From: Planctomycetota bacterium
Lineage (GTDB): Bacteria > Planctomycetota > Planctomycetia > Planctomycetales > Planctomycetaceae
NCBI GenBank assembly: GCA_003388505.1
Contig: QQVO01000006.1
Coordinates: forward strand, 62,001 to 126,000
Direction: 5' to 3'
Length of the DNA stretch: 64,000 nucleotides
In this document: positions 25,357 to 33,634 of the stretch, in pieces
How the letters are laid out: every line of letters begins with the position of its first letter
Numbering within the stretch: position 1 is the first letter of the stretch
The notes under the pieces: model-generated
Database searches by the model: none
Told to the model about the DNA's origin: nothing
What the model saw: only the letters and a program-made list of their open reading frames with translations
Position numbers and translations under genes: made by a program

Positions 25357-27564
25357 TCAGCGCGATCCGGGAATAATCACCGGTCCCGAGTAGGCCGAGG
25401 TCTGACTGCTACTGTGGGACCAGGCTGACGGTCCCGCCGAAAGCGGGGCGGTGTTGGCCGGCGCTGCGGTATAGGGGGGCGGCACGACATAGCCGTCGCC
25501 GGTTGTCCGGTCCGGCGATCCATACGGCGGCTGGGCTGTTGCGTTGTTTTGGTGTGGTTGCACGGTCGTGCCGGGAACTTCGACGGTTCGCCCCGGCCAA
25601 GGCTCGCCCGTGGCGGGATTCACGGGGGGGGCCGCGTAGTTCTCGCCCCGGTAGGGATATTGCTGAACCTGGTGGACCGGCGCCGGAATCAGCCTCGTTG
25701 GAGTTCCCACGAAATCGGCCGGCGATTCTCCGTAAACCTGCTCCGCAGATCGATTCCGCAGTTCGTCGTGTTGGGCGATGCGTTGCGAATAACCGGCGAG
25801 CGGGTCGACCGGCGTCTGCAGGGAGGCCGCGTCCACGTTCGGGGGGGCCGGCATCCCCGGCAGGTTCCGCTCCGGTTGCGGGAAGTGATGTCCGTTCAGC
25901 GCGGAACCGGTTCCTGGAGAGGCGACCGGCGCCAGGCGAGGGACCGGAAACGGATGCTGCCCTCCGATGTCGAGGCCGATTTCCGCCGCTTCTTCGGCCT
26001 CGTCGGCCTTTGGCTTCGTGGTCTGAGGACCGGAATCGACTTGCGGGGCCGGCAGCTGTTTCGAGGCGGGCTGCGGGAGCGGTTGGTCGTTGGAACGCGG
26101 CCAGGTCACCATGCGTGAGTTGCCGGGTCCGTAGGAGTAACTGGCTTCGCTCGATTCGGGCCGCCTGACCGGCGGGCGGGCGGGAGACTCTTGCACCTGG
26201 TCGGAGACCGGGGCAGACCGCTGGGGCGGGGAGGGGTTGTTCGCCGCAGGGCGATTCATCAGGTGAATCACGCCGCTGCGAGGCTGGTTTGATGCGTGGG
26301 AGGGTAGGCCGGTTGTCGAGGAAGGACGGCCGCCGGAAGCCCCGGACAGTTTGGGGGACTGGGGCGGCCAGGTCGTGGGCGGCCAGTTGCGATTAGCGCG
26401 GCTCGGCTGTTGATGCTCCACGGGTGTGACCGGCTGCACGTCGGGGAGTTGGCGTTCGGCGATCGCCATTGCCGGCGCGACGGCTCGTACTTCAGGTTGC
26501 CTCGTCGTTCCGTGCGGGGGGTGGAGCGCGCCTTGAGGTGCGGAAACGGATCCAGACGCATCCGGAGTCGGTGCGGCGCGGTGATAGGATCGATCGATCG
26601 CCGCGAGTTCGGAGGCGATGCGTGCGTATTCGGGATCGGCCGGTTGTGGTTGAGACTGGAGCTGATGCGGGACGTATGCACCGGAGGGACCGGAGGGGTG
26701 CGGCGTCTGCGTTTCCGCCTGGTACTGCATTGCCATCGCCTGGGAGAGGCGTTGCCGTTCAGCCGCCTGCCGTGCTGCGTCGCGTTGTTGACGTTCCAGA
26801 ATGCTCTGCTGAGCGGCGGCGTCCATGCGGGCCTTCAGATCGCGCGTCGGATCGGAAACGGAAGATGGGTCGCTGCCGTCCGCCAACTGGGCGGAGGGAC
26901 CGGCGTCGGCGGAAGGAGCGAATCCCGGGGGGAACAACTGAGAGAGGGTCCGCTCGACCTCCTGGGGCGGAAGAATCTGTTCCAGCGCCTGACGCGCGGC
27001 GTGGTAATCTCCGCGTTTGCTGTACAGCAGCGCGAGGTTCCGCGAAGCGTTGGTATGGGATGGATCGAGGGCGCGGGCCTGAGTCAGATATTGTTCGGCG
27101 AGGTCATATCGTTCCTGAAGCAGATAGGAATAGCCGAGGTCGCCGATGACGGCCGCATTCCCGACGTCGGCCTGCAGCGCCGCGTGGTAATGCTGTTCGG
27201 CGCTTGCGAATTGATGCTGGAGATCGGCAATCACAGCCAGCATGTGGTGGGCCCGCGGATGGGTCGGCTGTTGCCGCAGCACCGCCTGGAACTGCTGACG
27301 CGCTTCGTCGAGTCGGCCGGCGTTAAGAGCCCTCTCGCCCTGCTCGATATGGTCCGAAACAGGAAGCAATACTGGCGGAGAACCGGGCGTTGACGGCCCG
27401 GTCTGGGCCGCAACGGCATCGTGCCGGCTCACCGAGTGCGACGTGGGAATCGCATCAATTTGTGAATCACCAATGGCGTCCGCCCGCGACGTGCTCCAGG
27501 GCGTGCGGCATCCGGGGAGAGTCCCGGCGACAACGAGAAGTGCGAGCCAAATTGACCGTTGCAC
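25357..27564 (-). CDS. TPR-repeat lipoprotein with long Pro/Gln-rich tail
   Basis: 735 residues. The start chosen is a GTG behind AGGAAGG, giving a short leader (QRSIWLALLVVAGTLPGC) with lipobox Cys near residue 19; in-frame GTGs at 27573 and 27588 would lengthen it. About four TPRs occupy residues 70-200 (HIEQGERALNAGRLDEARQQ, LGYSYLLQERYDLAEQYL, NLALLYSKRGDYHAARQALE). The rest is low complexity, rich in Pro, Gln and Ser, probably disordered. It likely sits in an envelope membrane as a scaffold; no partner is evident. It converges with dnaA, 22 bp away. Confidence 0.82.
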   Translation of the reverse strand: MQRSIWLALLVVAGTLPGCRTPWSTSRADAIGDSQIDAIPTSHSVSRHDAVAAQTGPSTPGSPPVLLPVSDHIEQGERALNAGRLDEARQQFQAVLRQQPTHPRAHHMLAVIADLQHQFASAEQHYHAALQADVGNAAVIGDLGYSYLLQERYDLAEQYLTQARALDPSHTNASRNLALLYSKRGDYHAARQALEQILPPQEVERTLSQLFPPGFAPSADAGPSAQLADGSDPSSVSDPTRDLKARMDAAAQQSILERQQRDAARQAAERQRLSQAMAMQYQAETQTPHPSGPSGAYVPHQLQSQPQPADPEYARIASELAAIDRSYHRAAPTPDASGSVSAPQGALHPPHGTTRQPEVRAVAPAMAIAERQLPDVQPVTPVEHQQPSRANRNWPPTTWPPQSPKLSGASGGRPSSTTGLPSHASNQPRSGVIHLMNRPAANNPSPPQRSAPVSDQVQESPARPPVRRPESSEASYSYGPGNSRMVTWPRSNDQPLPQPASKQLPAPQVDSGPQTTKPKADEAEEAAEIGLDIGGQHPFPVPRLAPVASPGTGSALNGHHFPQPERNLPGMPAPPNVDAASLQTPVDPLAGYSQRIAQHDELRNRSAEQVYGESPADFVGTPTRLIPAPVHQVQQYPYRGENYAAPPVNPATGEPWPGRTVEVPGTTVQPHQNNATAQPPYGSPDRTTGDGYVVPPPYTAAPANTAPLSAGPSAWSHSSSQTSAYSGPVIIPGSR

Positions 27565-27869
27565 TGCATCCACCTTCCTGATGTTCACACGGCGAAGTCG
27601 TTCCGCCGCTGCAGTGATCCATCAACTCGTACGCTCGGTCCAGCAGCCAACAGTCTGGCGACTACCGGCGCCGTCCGACGACGAGACGACATGTGTTCGG
27701 GATGATTCCGGTTCGCAGGTCCGCGCACCGGGGGCGAGAAATGAGGAGCGGGACTATAGGCTGGACGCGGGCGGAGTGTCGAGACGGACTCCTGCCAACA
27801 TGGAGCATCGGCTGCGGGGAAACCGGCAGATTTCACCGGAACCGGGATCTGGCGGCGGACGGACCGGCC
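27565..27869. other. Intergenic region, 305 bp, nothing recognised
   Basis: This lies between the 3' end of folK and the 5' end of the TPR lipoprotein gene, both on the minus strand. It must hold the lipoprotein gene's promoter unless it is read through from folK. I see no hairpin or repeat of note. Confidence 0.4.
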
Positions 27870-28610
27870 TCAATCCGCCGGCCGGGGTTCGTCCGTCATG
27901 GCGGTCAGCACGGCGAAGACGGCGTCGGTCACCGGTCCGTCGATTTGGTCGATGCGCACGCTGATTTCGCTTCCAGGCGGTTGCGTGACCGTGTTTTCCG
28001 TCATGGGGTCTTCTATACGGATGACCGTTGGGTCCGCCGATTCGTGAGGCGAAGAAGTGCAAATCGAGCCGGAGAAGTGCTCCGCGATGAGGGCGGAGAT
28101 CTGTTCGCGGTCATCGTCCGTTCCATCGGCAAGAATGACCGGAATCGGACGCACTTTGAGTCTCGCCAGCAGTTCCGCAATTGTGCGGCCGCAGCCCGGA
28201 TGTTTGAGATCGGCTGCGATCTCATTCAGCGGGTCGAGAACGAACCGCCTGTACACCACTCCCGGATGAGGGATCCGCAATTCAGGGTGGTCCCGCAATA
28301 CGTCGTCGTACAGGAGGAGATCGATGTCGATCTTTCGGGAACCCCAGTGTCGATCCCGGATGCGCCCGAGACGCTCTTCCGCACGGTGGAGCGTGTGGAG
28401 CAGGTCGTGCGGAGAGCGGTCGGTTGCGACATGCAGTGCGGCATTGAGAAAGGGCTCCTCTCCCGCCGCCGTCCCGACCGGTTGAGTGAGCCACATCCGG
28501 CTCCGGCCGACAATCCGGATCTCCTGTGATTCAAGGAGCCGACAGGCTTCTTCAATCGACTTCCGGACGTCTCCGAGATTTCCGCCGATGCCGAGCCAGC
28601 CGTCCGCCAT
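27870..28610 (-). CDS. folK: 2-amino-4-hydroxy-6-hydroxymethyldihydropteridine pyrophosphokinase, extended C-terminus
   Basis: 246 residues. HPPK transfers pyrophosphate from ATP to the pterin in folate synthesis. The start MADGWLGIGGNLGD matches the family's N-terminus. Diagnostic motifs are FLNAALHV and WGSRKIDIDLLLYD, where the Asp pair binds Mg-ATP. A possible earlier ATG lies at 28664, giving 18 more residues; neither has a good ribosome site. After about residue 150 the chain runs on for about 90 residues not found in usual HPPK (about 160 residues long), including an acidic Thr/Pro-rich end. No other folate gene is adjacent. Confidence 0.88.
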   Translation of the reverse strand: MADGWLGIGGNLGDVRKSIEEACRLLESQEIRIVGRSRMWLTQPVGTAAGEEPFLNAALHVATDRSPHDLLHTLHRAEERLGRIRDRHWGSRKIDIDLLLYDDVLRDHPELRIPHPGVVYRRFVLDPLNEIAADLKHPGCGRTIAELLARLKVRPIPVILADGTDDDREQISALIAEHFSGSICTSSPHESADPTVIRIEDPMTENTVTQPPGSEISVRIDQIDGPVTDAVFAVLTAMTDEPRPAD

Positions 28611-28912
28611 TGTGGAAAGGTCCGCTGAGTTTCGGTCCGCCGTCCACGACCCCGGATTGTTCATGACGAGGGCCCGGTTCACTATAAGTGTTTGCCAACC
28701 AACAGGTTGTCGAACAGTTGCCCAGAGCGCGGCGATTTTCGAACGGATTCGCCCCGATGTCACGTCGATGGTGACGCAGCCTGGCAGCGTGCGCTACGAA
28801 TTATCCGGCCTCCACCGCTTATGACGAACGCGGCCGCAACCGGCAAGCGGACGTGCGAGGTCTTCGCGGATTCTTGTTTGGAGGATCTGCGGCGGACGGC
28901 AATGCGGGAACG
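28611..28912. other. Intergenic region, 302 bp, with a half REP hairpin
   Basis: It contains GGCAGCGTGCGCTACG (28783-28798), identical to the right half of module C, preceded by CGCAGCCT, so a truncated repeat copy. Nothing else is apparent. It includes the folK promoter region. Confidence 0.45.
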
Positions 28913-28942
28913 AAAAAAGCCCCGATCGGTTTCGATCGGGGC
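28913..28942 (-). terminator. Rho-independent terminator of the Flp pilin gene
   Basis: On the minus strand the order is GCCCCGATCG, loop AAACC-type bases, CGATCGGGGC, then TTTTTT. The stem is about 10 bp and GC-rich with a six-T tract, which fits an intrinsic terminator. It lies 30 bp past the pilin stop codon. Confidence 0.85.
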
Positions 28943-28971
28943 CGGTTCGGACAATTCGGAAAATGTGTCAG

Positions 28972-29145
28972 TCAGAAGCCGTTGGCTTTGAGTTGCGAGT
29001 AGTTGTTGCCCCACATCCCATCACTCGAGTCGCCGAGCACCTTGATGGCGCCGACGCACGCGAGGAGGATCAGGGCAAGCATCACGGCATACTCAACAGC
29101 CGTGGCCCCTGCTTCCTCTTTCAGGAACTTCAGCAAGCAAACCAT
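28972..29145 (-). CDS. Flp-family type IVb pilin
   Basis: 57 residues. The sequence FLKEEAGATAVEYAVMLALILLACVGA is the standard Flp/Fap pilin: a short leader, the prepilin peptidase site before the G/A-TAVEYA motif, and a single hydrophobic helix. The conserved Glu of the motif is present. The start at 29145 is chosen over 29169 because the leader length is then normal; a weak AGG lies before it. No secretion (tad) gene is nearby, so this is an orphan pilin of the kind scattered through planctomycete genomes. A strong terminator follows. Confidence 0.88.
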   Translation of the reverse strand: MVCLLKFLKEEAGATAVEYAVMLALILLACVGAIKVLGDSSDGMWGNNYSQLKANGF

Positions 29146-29376
29146 CGGTGCATACCTGACTGCGGACAATTACCATGAGTCGAGACAATCGGAACGCGGG
29201 TTAGTTGACTCTATGTCGCCGAAGGGCGCGGTCAACTGATTCGTCGGTCGAATCCGGAAAAAACGGTACAGGTTGCCTCCCGACAACATGACGGGGCGTC
29301 CGTTGTTGCAAAACAGCCACATGTCGGTCTGGAAGCGCCGCCATTGACGTCGAGGCCCCCTACCCCGAATGCTGAG

Positions 29377-30330
29377 ATGACGAGCTATTCCGAACGGTTG
29401 AACGCGGCGATTCGTGAGAAACGGACTCCGGCGCTGGTTGGGCTGGACCCTCGATGGGATGCGTTGCCTGCGGAAGTGCGCGGGCGGCGCCCGGACGGTG
29501 AACGGGGCAGTTACAGTGACCGGGCGGAGGCCTTCCGGGAGTTCTGTTGCCGGATCATTGACGTGGTGGCTCCGCTGGTCCCGGCGGTCAAGCCGCAAGC
29601 CGCGTTCTTCGAGGAGTGCGGCCACTGGGGTGCGGCGGCCCTGGCCCACGTGATCGGGCATGCCAGACAAGCGGGGTTGATCGTGATCTGCGACGCCAAG
29701 CGAGGCGACATCGGCTCGACGGCCGAGGCCTATGCACGAGCGTATCTCGCGGGGGACAAACCGGAAGCCGCGCCCTGGGGAGCGGATGCGCTGACGGTCA
29801 ATCCGTACCTGGGCGCCGACACGCTGCAACCGTTCGTCAGTACGGCCGTCGCCCGAGGCGCCGGGATTTACGTGCTCGTTCGGACGAGCAATCCGGGGGC
29901 GGGACACTTCCAGGACCGGCGAACGGAGGGCGAGGCGCTCTTCGAGTGCGTCGCGCAGACGGTGGAAGAACTCGCCCGGGGCGACGCGACGGGAGATGAC
30001 TTTGGACCGGTGGGAGCCGTCGTGGGGGCCACCTATCCCGAAGAACTTGCGGCGCTGCGCCTACAGATGCCGCACGTTCCGCTGCTGATTCCCGGCTACG
30101 GCAGCCAGGGGGGGACGGCGGCCGACGTCGCCGGCGGCTTTCGAGAGGATGGGCTGGGAGCGGTGGTCAACAGTTCCCGCGGCATTATCTTCGCCTATCA
30201 CCGCGCTCCGTATGAGGACCGCTTCCCGGCGAAGGACTGGGAGCGAGCGGTCGAAGCAGCGACCCACGACATGATCCAGGATCTGGCCGACCACACGCCT
30301 GCCGGAGCGCTGCGGCGCGGCTGCCCGTAG
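29377..30330 (+). CDS. pyrF: Orotidine 5'-phosphate decarboxylase, type 2
   Basis: 317 residues. It converts OMP to UMP in pyrimidine synthesis. Motifs of the PyrF type-2 subfamily are present: [24 protein letters not shown], the catalytic [16 protein letters not shown] (Asp-Lys-Asp), [20 protein letters not shown] and the phosphate-binding IPGYGSQGG. The type-2 form is longer (about 280-320) than the usual 230 and is common in planctomycetes and actinobacteria. A TTG start 11 codons upstream is possible. The gene is alone, not in a pyr operon. Confidence 0.95.
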   Translation: MTSYSERLNAAIREKRTPALVGLDPRWDALPAEVRGRRPDGERGSYSDRAEAFREFCCRIIDVVAPLVPAVKPQAAFFEECGHWGAAALAHVIGHARQAGLIVICDAKRGDIGSTAEAYARAYLAGDKPEAAPWGADALTVNPYLGADTLQPFVSTAVARGAGIYVLVRTSNPGAGHFQDRRTEGEALFECVAQTVEELARGDATGDDFGPVGAVVGATYPEELAALRLQMPHVPLLIPGYGSQGGTAADVAGGFREDGLGAVVNSSRGIIFAYHRAPYEDRFPAKDWERAVEAATHDMIQDLADHTPAGALRRGCP

Positions 30331-30356
30331 CGTACGCTGTCGGGATGCGACCGAAC

Positions 30357-30893
30357 TCACTCCAGCGGAGCTGAGATCTCCAGCAGATCAATCGCGGGTT
30401 TCTCGTTGCAGAAGATCGTCGCGACGCGTCCGTAGGTCACGCCTCCTTCGGGCATCTGCAGGGCTTCCGCCAGACCGGGTCCGGCGGTCACCTTGAGGAT
30501 CGCATTCAGATCGACGTGGCGGAGCACATTGTGGTTGATCAGGACGCGCCCGAGCGGAATCGCTTCGCTGACGATCTCGTCCCGCACCTGGTCGTCGACG
30601 TACTGAAAGTCGAACCGCACGAGCCCGAACTGGATGACCTTGTCGGTTCCGGTTTTGGTGAGCGTGATCTTGCGGCTGTAGAGGTCGTGGTCCCGCCGCC
30701 GTTCGAGCACGTGCACGTCGACGGGGCAGCCATGGTACTGTTCCATGGTGACCGTCATGTGCTTGTCGTGCACGAGGAGGCTCTTGTACGGCTCGGGGGT
30801 CGCCGAGGCGGGGATGTATTCCACCTTCTCGACGAGCGGCACAGGTTGCGGAAACAGCGCGGTCAGACTGTTGTATTCTTCAATCGGGTTCAC
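30357..30893 (-). CDS. Chorismate-lyase-like protein (DUF98 family)
   Basis: 178 residues. [40 protein letters not shown] and [14 protein letters not shown] follow the order of conserved segments of the UbiC/DUF98 chorismate lyase fold: the M-T near the middle, the S-R-x-I strand, and an I-P-L-G-R motif before the C-terminal part. Members cleave chorismate to 4-hydroxybenzoate and pyruvate. No ubiquinone gene is nearby, and planctomycetes usually make menaquinone, so the substrate may differ. The start is GTG with no strong ribosome site. It is convergent with pyrF. Confidence 0.65.
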   Translation of the reverse strand: MNPIEEYNSLTALFPQPVPLVEKVEYIPASATPEPYKSLLVHDKHMTVTMEQYHGCPVDVHVLERRRDHDLYSRKITLTKTGTDKVIQFGLVRFDFQYVDDQVRDEIVSEAIPLGRVLINHNVLRHVDLNAILKVTAGPGLAEALQMPEGGVTYGRVATIFCNEKPAIDLLEISAPLE

Positions 30894-31130
30894 GGGTCAA
30901 GCCGTCGATCGGATCGTGGTGCTTTGGTTGCCGGACGGCCGGGGGTTCCGGGGCCGTGCGGGAGACGATAGCAGAAATGCGTTTAATTTTCCGCAATGGT
31001 CGCCGCAGCGAGTTGTGTGGGGCGGAGGGTTTCCTGAATCGGCGGCAAATCGCGTACAATGGAACATCTGGAAGACTGCGTCGACGATTTTCAGAGGTGA
31101 GGGCCACGGGAATTGAAAGCACAAGCCGAC

Positions 31131-31337
31131 ATGACTGACGACATTCAGGAACAGTTGCCGCGGCTGATGGAACAAAGATCCGAAGCCGGTCGATCGATGC
31201 GGAACACAGAACAGGAAAGACAGGAGGCGGCCCGGATTGCCAATGCGATACTCGACGGAGACCGGGACGTTATGAGTGACAACATGGTTGAGTACGAGGG
31301 TGATCTGCGGGCGCTGCTGAAGAAACTCGCAAGATGA
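31131..31337 (+). CDS. Small hypothetical protein
   Basis: 68 residues from an ATG; a TTG at 31113 is an alternative. It is charged and probably helical (EQERQEAARIANAILDGDRD, EYEGDLRALLKKLAR). It has no membrane segment or recognisable motif. Codon third positions are GC-rich, as in neighbours, which modestly supports coding. It precedes the DUF1501 gene on the same strand by 153 bp. Confidence 0.45.
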   Translation: MTDDIQEQLPRLMEQRSEAGRSMRNTEQERQEAARIANAILDGDRDVMSDNMVEYEGDLRALLKKLAR

Positions 31338-31490
31338 TTTTCTCAGTCGTTGGCTGACGGCGCACATTTTTCGATCTGCATTGTTCACGGAATCGACTTG
31401 CGCCTCACCGGGAACTGCTTGCATTTCGCGAATTCGTCACCACCGCCTGTCAGCCCGCCGCTTTCGACATCGAGGCTGGAAGGATGCCCA

Positions 31491-32948
31491 ATGAACCATC
31501 CCCCCACCCGTCGCAGGTTTCTTTCTCAGTCCGCCCACGGTTTCGGTGGGCTCGCTTTGGCCGCGATGCTGGCTGACGACATGCAGGCGGAAGGCGGGGG
31601 AGCGGTCTCGGTGCTGCACTCTCCCCCCAAGGCCAAGCGCGTGGTGCAACTCTTCATGGCGGGTGCGGCCAGCCCGATTGACACGTTTGACTACAAGCCG
31701 GCGCTGGAACAGCATCACGGCGAAGAGTCCGACTTCGGAGAACATGTCGAGGCGTTTCAGGACGGGCTTGGGCCGTGGATGAAGTCTCCCTTTGCGTTCG
31801 CGCCCTACGGTGAATGCGGCAAGCCGCTCAGCGAGGTGGTGGCCGATCTGGGCGCTGTCGTGGACGACATGGCGTTTGTGCACAACATCGTCGGCAAGAC
31901 CGGCGTGCACAGCGCAGCGACGTTTCTGCAGGCGACTGGATTCGACCGGCCCGGGTTTCCCGGCGCGGGCTGCTGGGTCAGCTATGCGCTGGGCTCGATG
32001 AACGAGAATCTGCCCACGTTCGTTGTGCTGCCCGATCACCGCGGCTACGCCTCCAACGGCCCCAAGAACTGGGACTCGGCCTTCCTGCCGACGCAGCATC
32101 AGGGGACGGCCATCTTTCCTGAACGGGAAACGCCGATTGCCGATCTCTTTCCCTCCGACAACACATTCATTAGCACCGGCAGTGAAACCGAGACGCTCGA
32201 CTTGCTCGCTCAATTAAACCGCCGCCACGCTAAACAGCGCGCGACAGACGATCGTCTGGACGCCAGGATTCGCAGCTATGAACTGGCTGCCCGGATGCAA
32301 CTCTCCGCCCCGGAAGCGCTCGATATCTCAGGAGAGCCGGAACACGTCTTGAAGATGTACGGACTCGACCACATCCCCTCCGAGTTCCCGGACGAGATCA
32401 ACCCGGTTGAGGAGACAGTCTACTTCTCGCGGAAGTGTCTCACTGCGAGGAGACTGCTGGAGCGGGGCGTGCGGTTCATCCAGATCTGGTCCGGAAACGA
32501 CAACGGTTTCCCGCGGCGCAACTGGGACTCGCACGAAGACATCGAACGCGACCACGGCCCCCTGGCCGTCGGGATGGCGCGCGGTGCGTCGGCCCTGATC
32601 CAGGACCTTAAGCAACGGGGGATGCTTGATGACACGTTGATCCTCTGGACGACCGAGTTCGGGAGAATGCCGTCCACCCAGGGGTCGAAGGGTCGCGACC
32701 ACAATCCGTATTGCTTTACCAACTGGCTGGCCGGCGGGGGGATCAAGGGGGGCGTCTCCTACGGCCCCAGCGATGAGTGGGGCTACAAGCCGCTCGACCG
32801 CGAGCATCCCTCGACCGTCTATGACATTCACGCCACGATCCTGCGGTTACTCGGTCTCGATCACGAAAAGCTGACCGTGCGCCACAACGGGATCGACCGG
32901 AGACTGACCGACGTGCACGGGCACGTGATCGAGGAACTGCTGGCGTAG
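31491..32948 (+). CDS. DUF1501 family protein with twin-arginine leader
   Basis: 485 residues. The leader contains RRRFLSQSAHGFGGLALAAM. Domain landmarks are VVQLFMAGAASPIDTFDYKP, GAVVDDMAFVHNIVGKTGVH, GCWVSYALGS, WTTEFGRMPSTQGSKGRDHN and WLAGGGIKGG, giving the large planctomycete form of DUF1501. It is exported folded if the leader works as predicted. In many planctomycetes it follows a DUF1549/DUF1553 gene; here no such partner is adjacent. AAGGA lies seven bases before the ATG. The reaction is unknown; metal binding is likely from its alkaline-phosphatase-like fold. Confidence 0.92.
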   Translation: MNHPPTRRRFLSQSAHGFGGLALAAMLADDMQAEGGGAVSVLHSPPKAKRVVQLFMAGAASPIDTFDYKPALEQHHGEESDFGEHVEAFQDGLGPWMKSPFAFAPYGECGKPLSEVVADLGAVVDDMAFVHNIVGKTGVHSAATFLQATGFDRPGFPGAGCWVSYALGSMNENLPTFVVLPDHRGYASNGPKNWDSAFLPTQHQGTAIFPERETPIADLFPSDNTFISTGSETETLDLLAQLNRRHAKQRATDDRLDARIRSYELAARMQLSAPEALDISGEPEHVLKMYGLDHIPSEFPDEINPVEETVYFSRKCLTARRLLERGVRFIQIWSGNDNGFPRRNWDSHEDIERDHGPLAVGMARGASALIQDLKQRGMLDDTLILWTTEFGRMPSTQGSKGRDHNPYCFTNWLAGGGIKGGVSYGPSDEWGYKPLDREHPSTVYDIHATILRLLGLDHEKLTVRHNGIDRRLTDVHGHVIEELLA

Positions 32949-33024
32949 CTTGGTGACGGCCCGCCGTTCGCGTCCTGGGGCGGTTGAAGAGGCGGCGGGG
33001 CGTGTTCGGGTTCGCCGCGTCGCC

Positions 33025-33255
33025 TCACTGGTCAGCGGGCGCCGATGATTGATTCTCCGACGCCGATTCGCCGGGCATCGCCGCTGTGGTGCGTTGAATT
33101 GTCCGCTGTTTCCGGTGCGCGATCGGTCGGCCTGACGCCTCAAGCCTCACCTGTGCATCGCGGAGGTACGCGACCGTGTCGCCGCCGTAATCGGCAAGAA
33201 GTTTACGACGGGCCGCGTGCAGTTCGTCGAGTATTGCGTTACGAGTCATCGCCAT
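33025..33255 (-). CDS. Small conserved protein (MTRN-ILDELHAAR type), possible antitoxin-like
   Basis: 76 residues. MTRNAILDELHAARRKLLAD and VAYLRDAQVRLEASGRPIAH follow a pattern I recall from many small bacterial proteins of unknown function that occur beside toxin-antitoxin genes. The C-terminal part is polar and Ser/Pro-rich. The start may be at 33255 or 33249. It lies 50 bp downstream of a PF09720-type antitoxin gene on the same strand, but is not itself a RelE-like toxin. Confidence 0.65.
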   Translation of the reverse strand: MAMTRNAILDELHAARRKLLADYGGDTVAYLRDAQVRLEASGRPIAHRKQRTIQRTTAAMPGESASENQSSAPADQ

Positions 33256-33305
33256 AGACAGTATCCATTACATGACTTCAGCGCGGCGAACGGTATCGTA
33301 CCGAT

Positions 33306-33530
33306 CTAGCCATTGCGTGATTTGTCAATTCGCTTCCACGCTTCGTCGTGCGTGATCCCGAGCTTGGGGTCGGTCAACATCTCATCGCGCCGCCGGGTCG
33401 CCTCCGTCACTGCCCAGTCGGGCAACGGAAGAGGCGTTTCTTCGAGGGCCAGGTCGTCCCAGATTTGCTCAACGAGCCGCAGTTTGTCTGCAGGCCGGAG
33501 ATCGCGAATTGTGTCGGTGTAGGTGTCCAT
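33306..33530 (-). CDS. Addiction-module antitoxin, PF09720 type, without toxin
   Basis: 74 residues. RDLRPADKLRLVEQIWDDLA, then PLPDWAVTEATRRRDEMLTDP, then DEAWKRIDK is the standard pattern of the PF09720 unstable antitoxins that pair with RelE/ParE toxins. The usual toxin gene would follow immediately on the same strand; instead there is the small protein at 33025-33255. It is thus an orphan or one member of a changed pair. An AGG precedes the ATG by five bases. Confidence 0.75.
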   Translation of the reverse strand: MDTYTDTIRDLRPADKLRLVEQIWDDLALEETPLPLPDWAVTEATRRRDEMLTDPKLGITHDEAWKRIDKSRNG

Positions 33531-33634
33531 CTTGCCTGGCTCCGTGTCGAATCAAAATACAACCGAATCCTTCGATCGGCTTGATCAGGTCGCAGCGTTT
33601 TAACGTTGTACCGATGAACTCTGCACCGGTCTGG

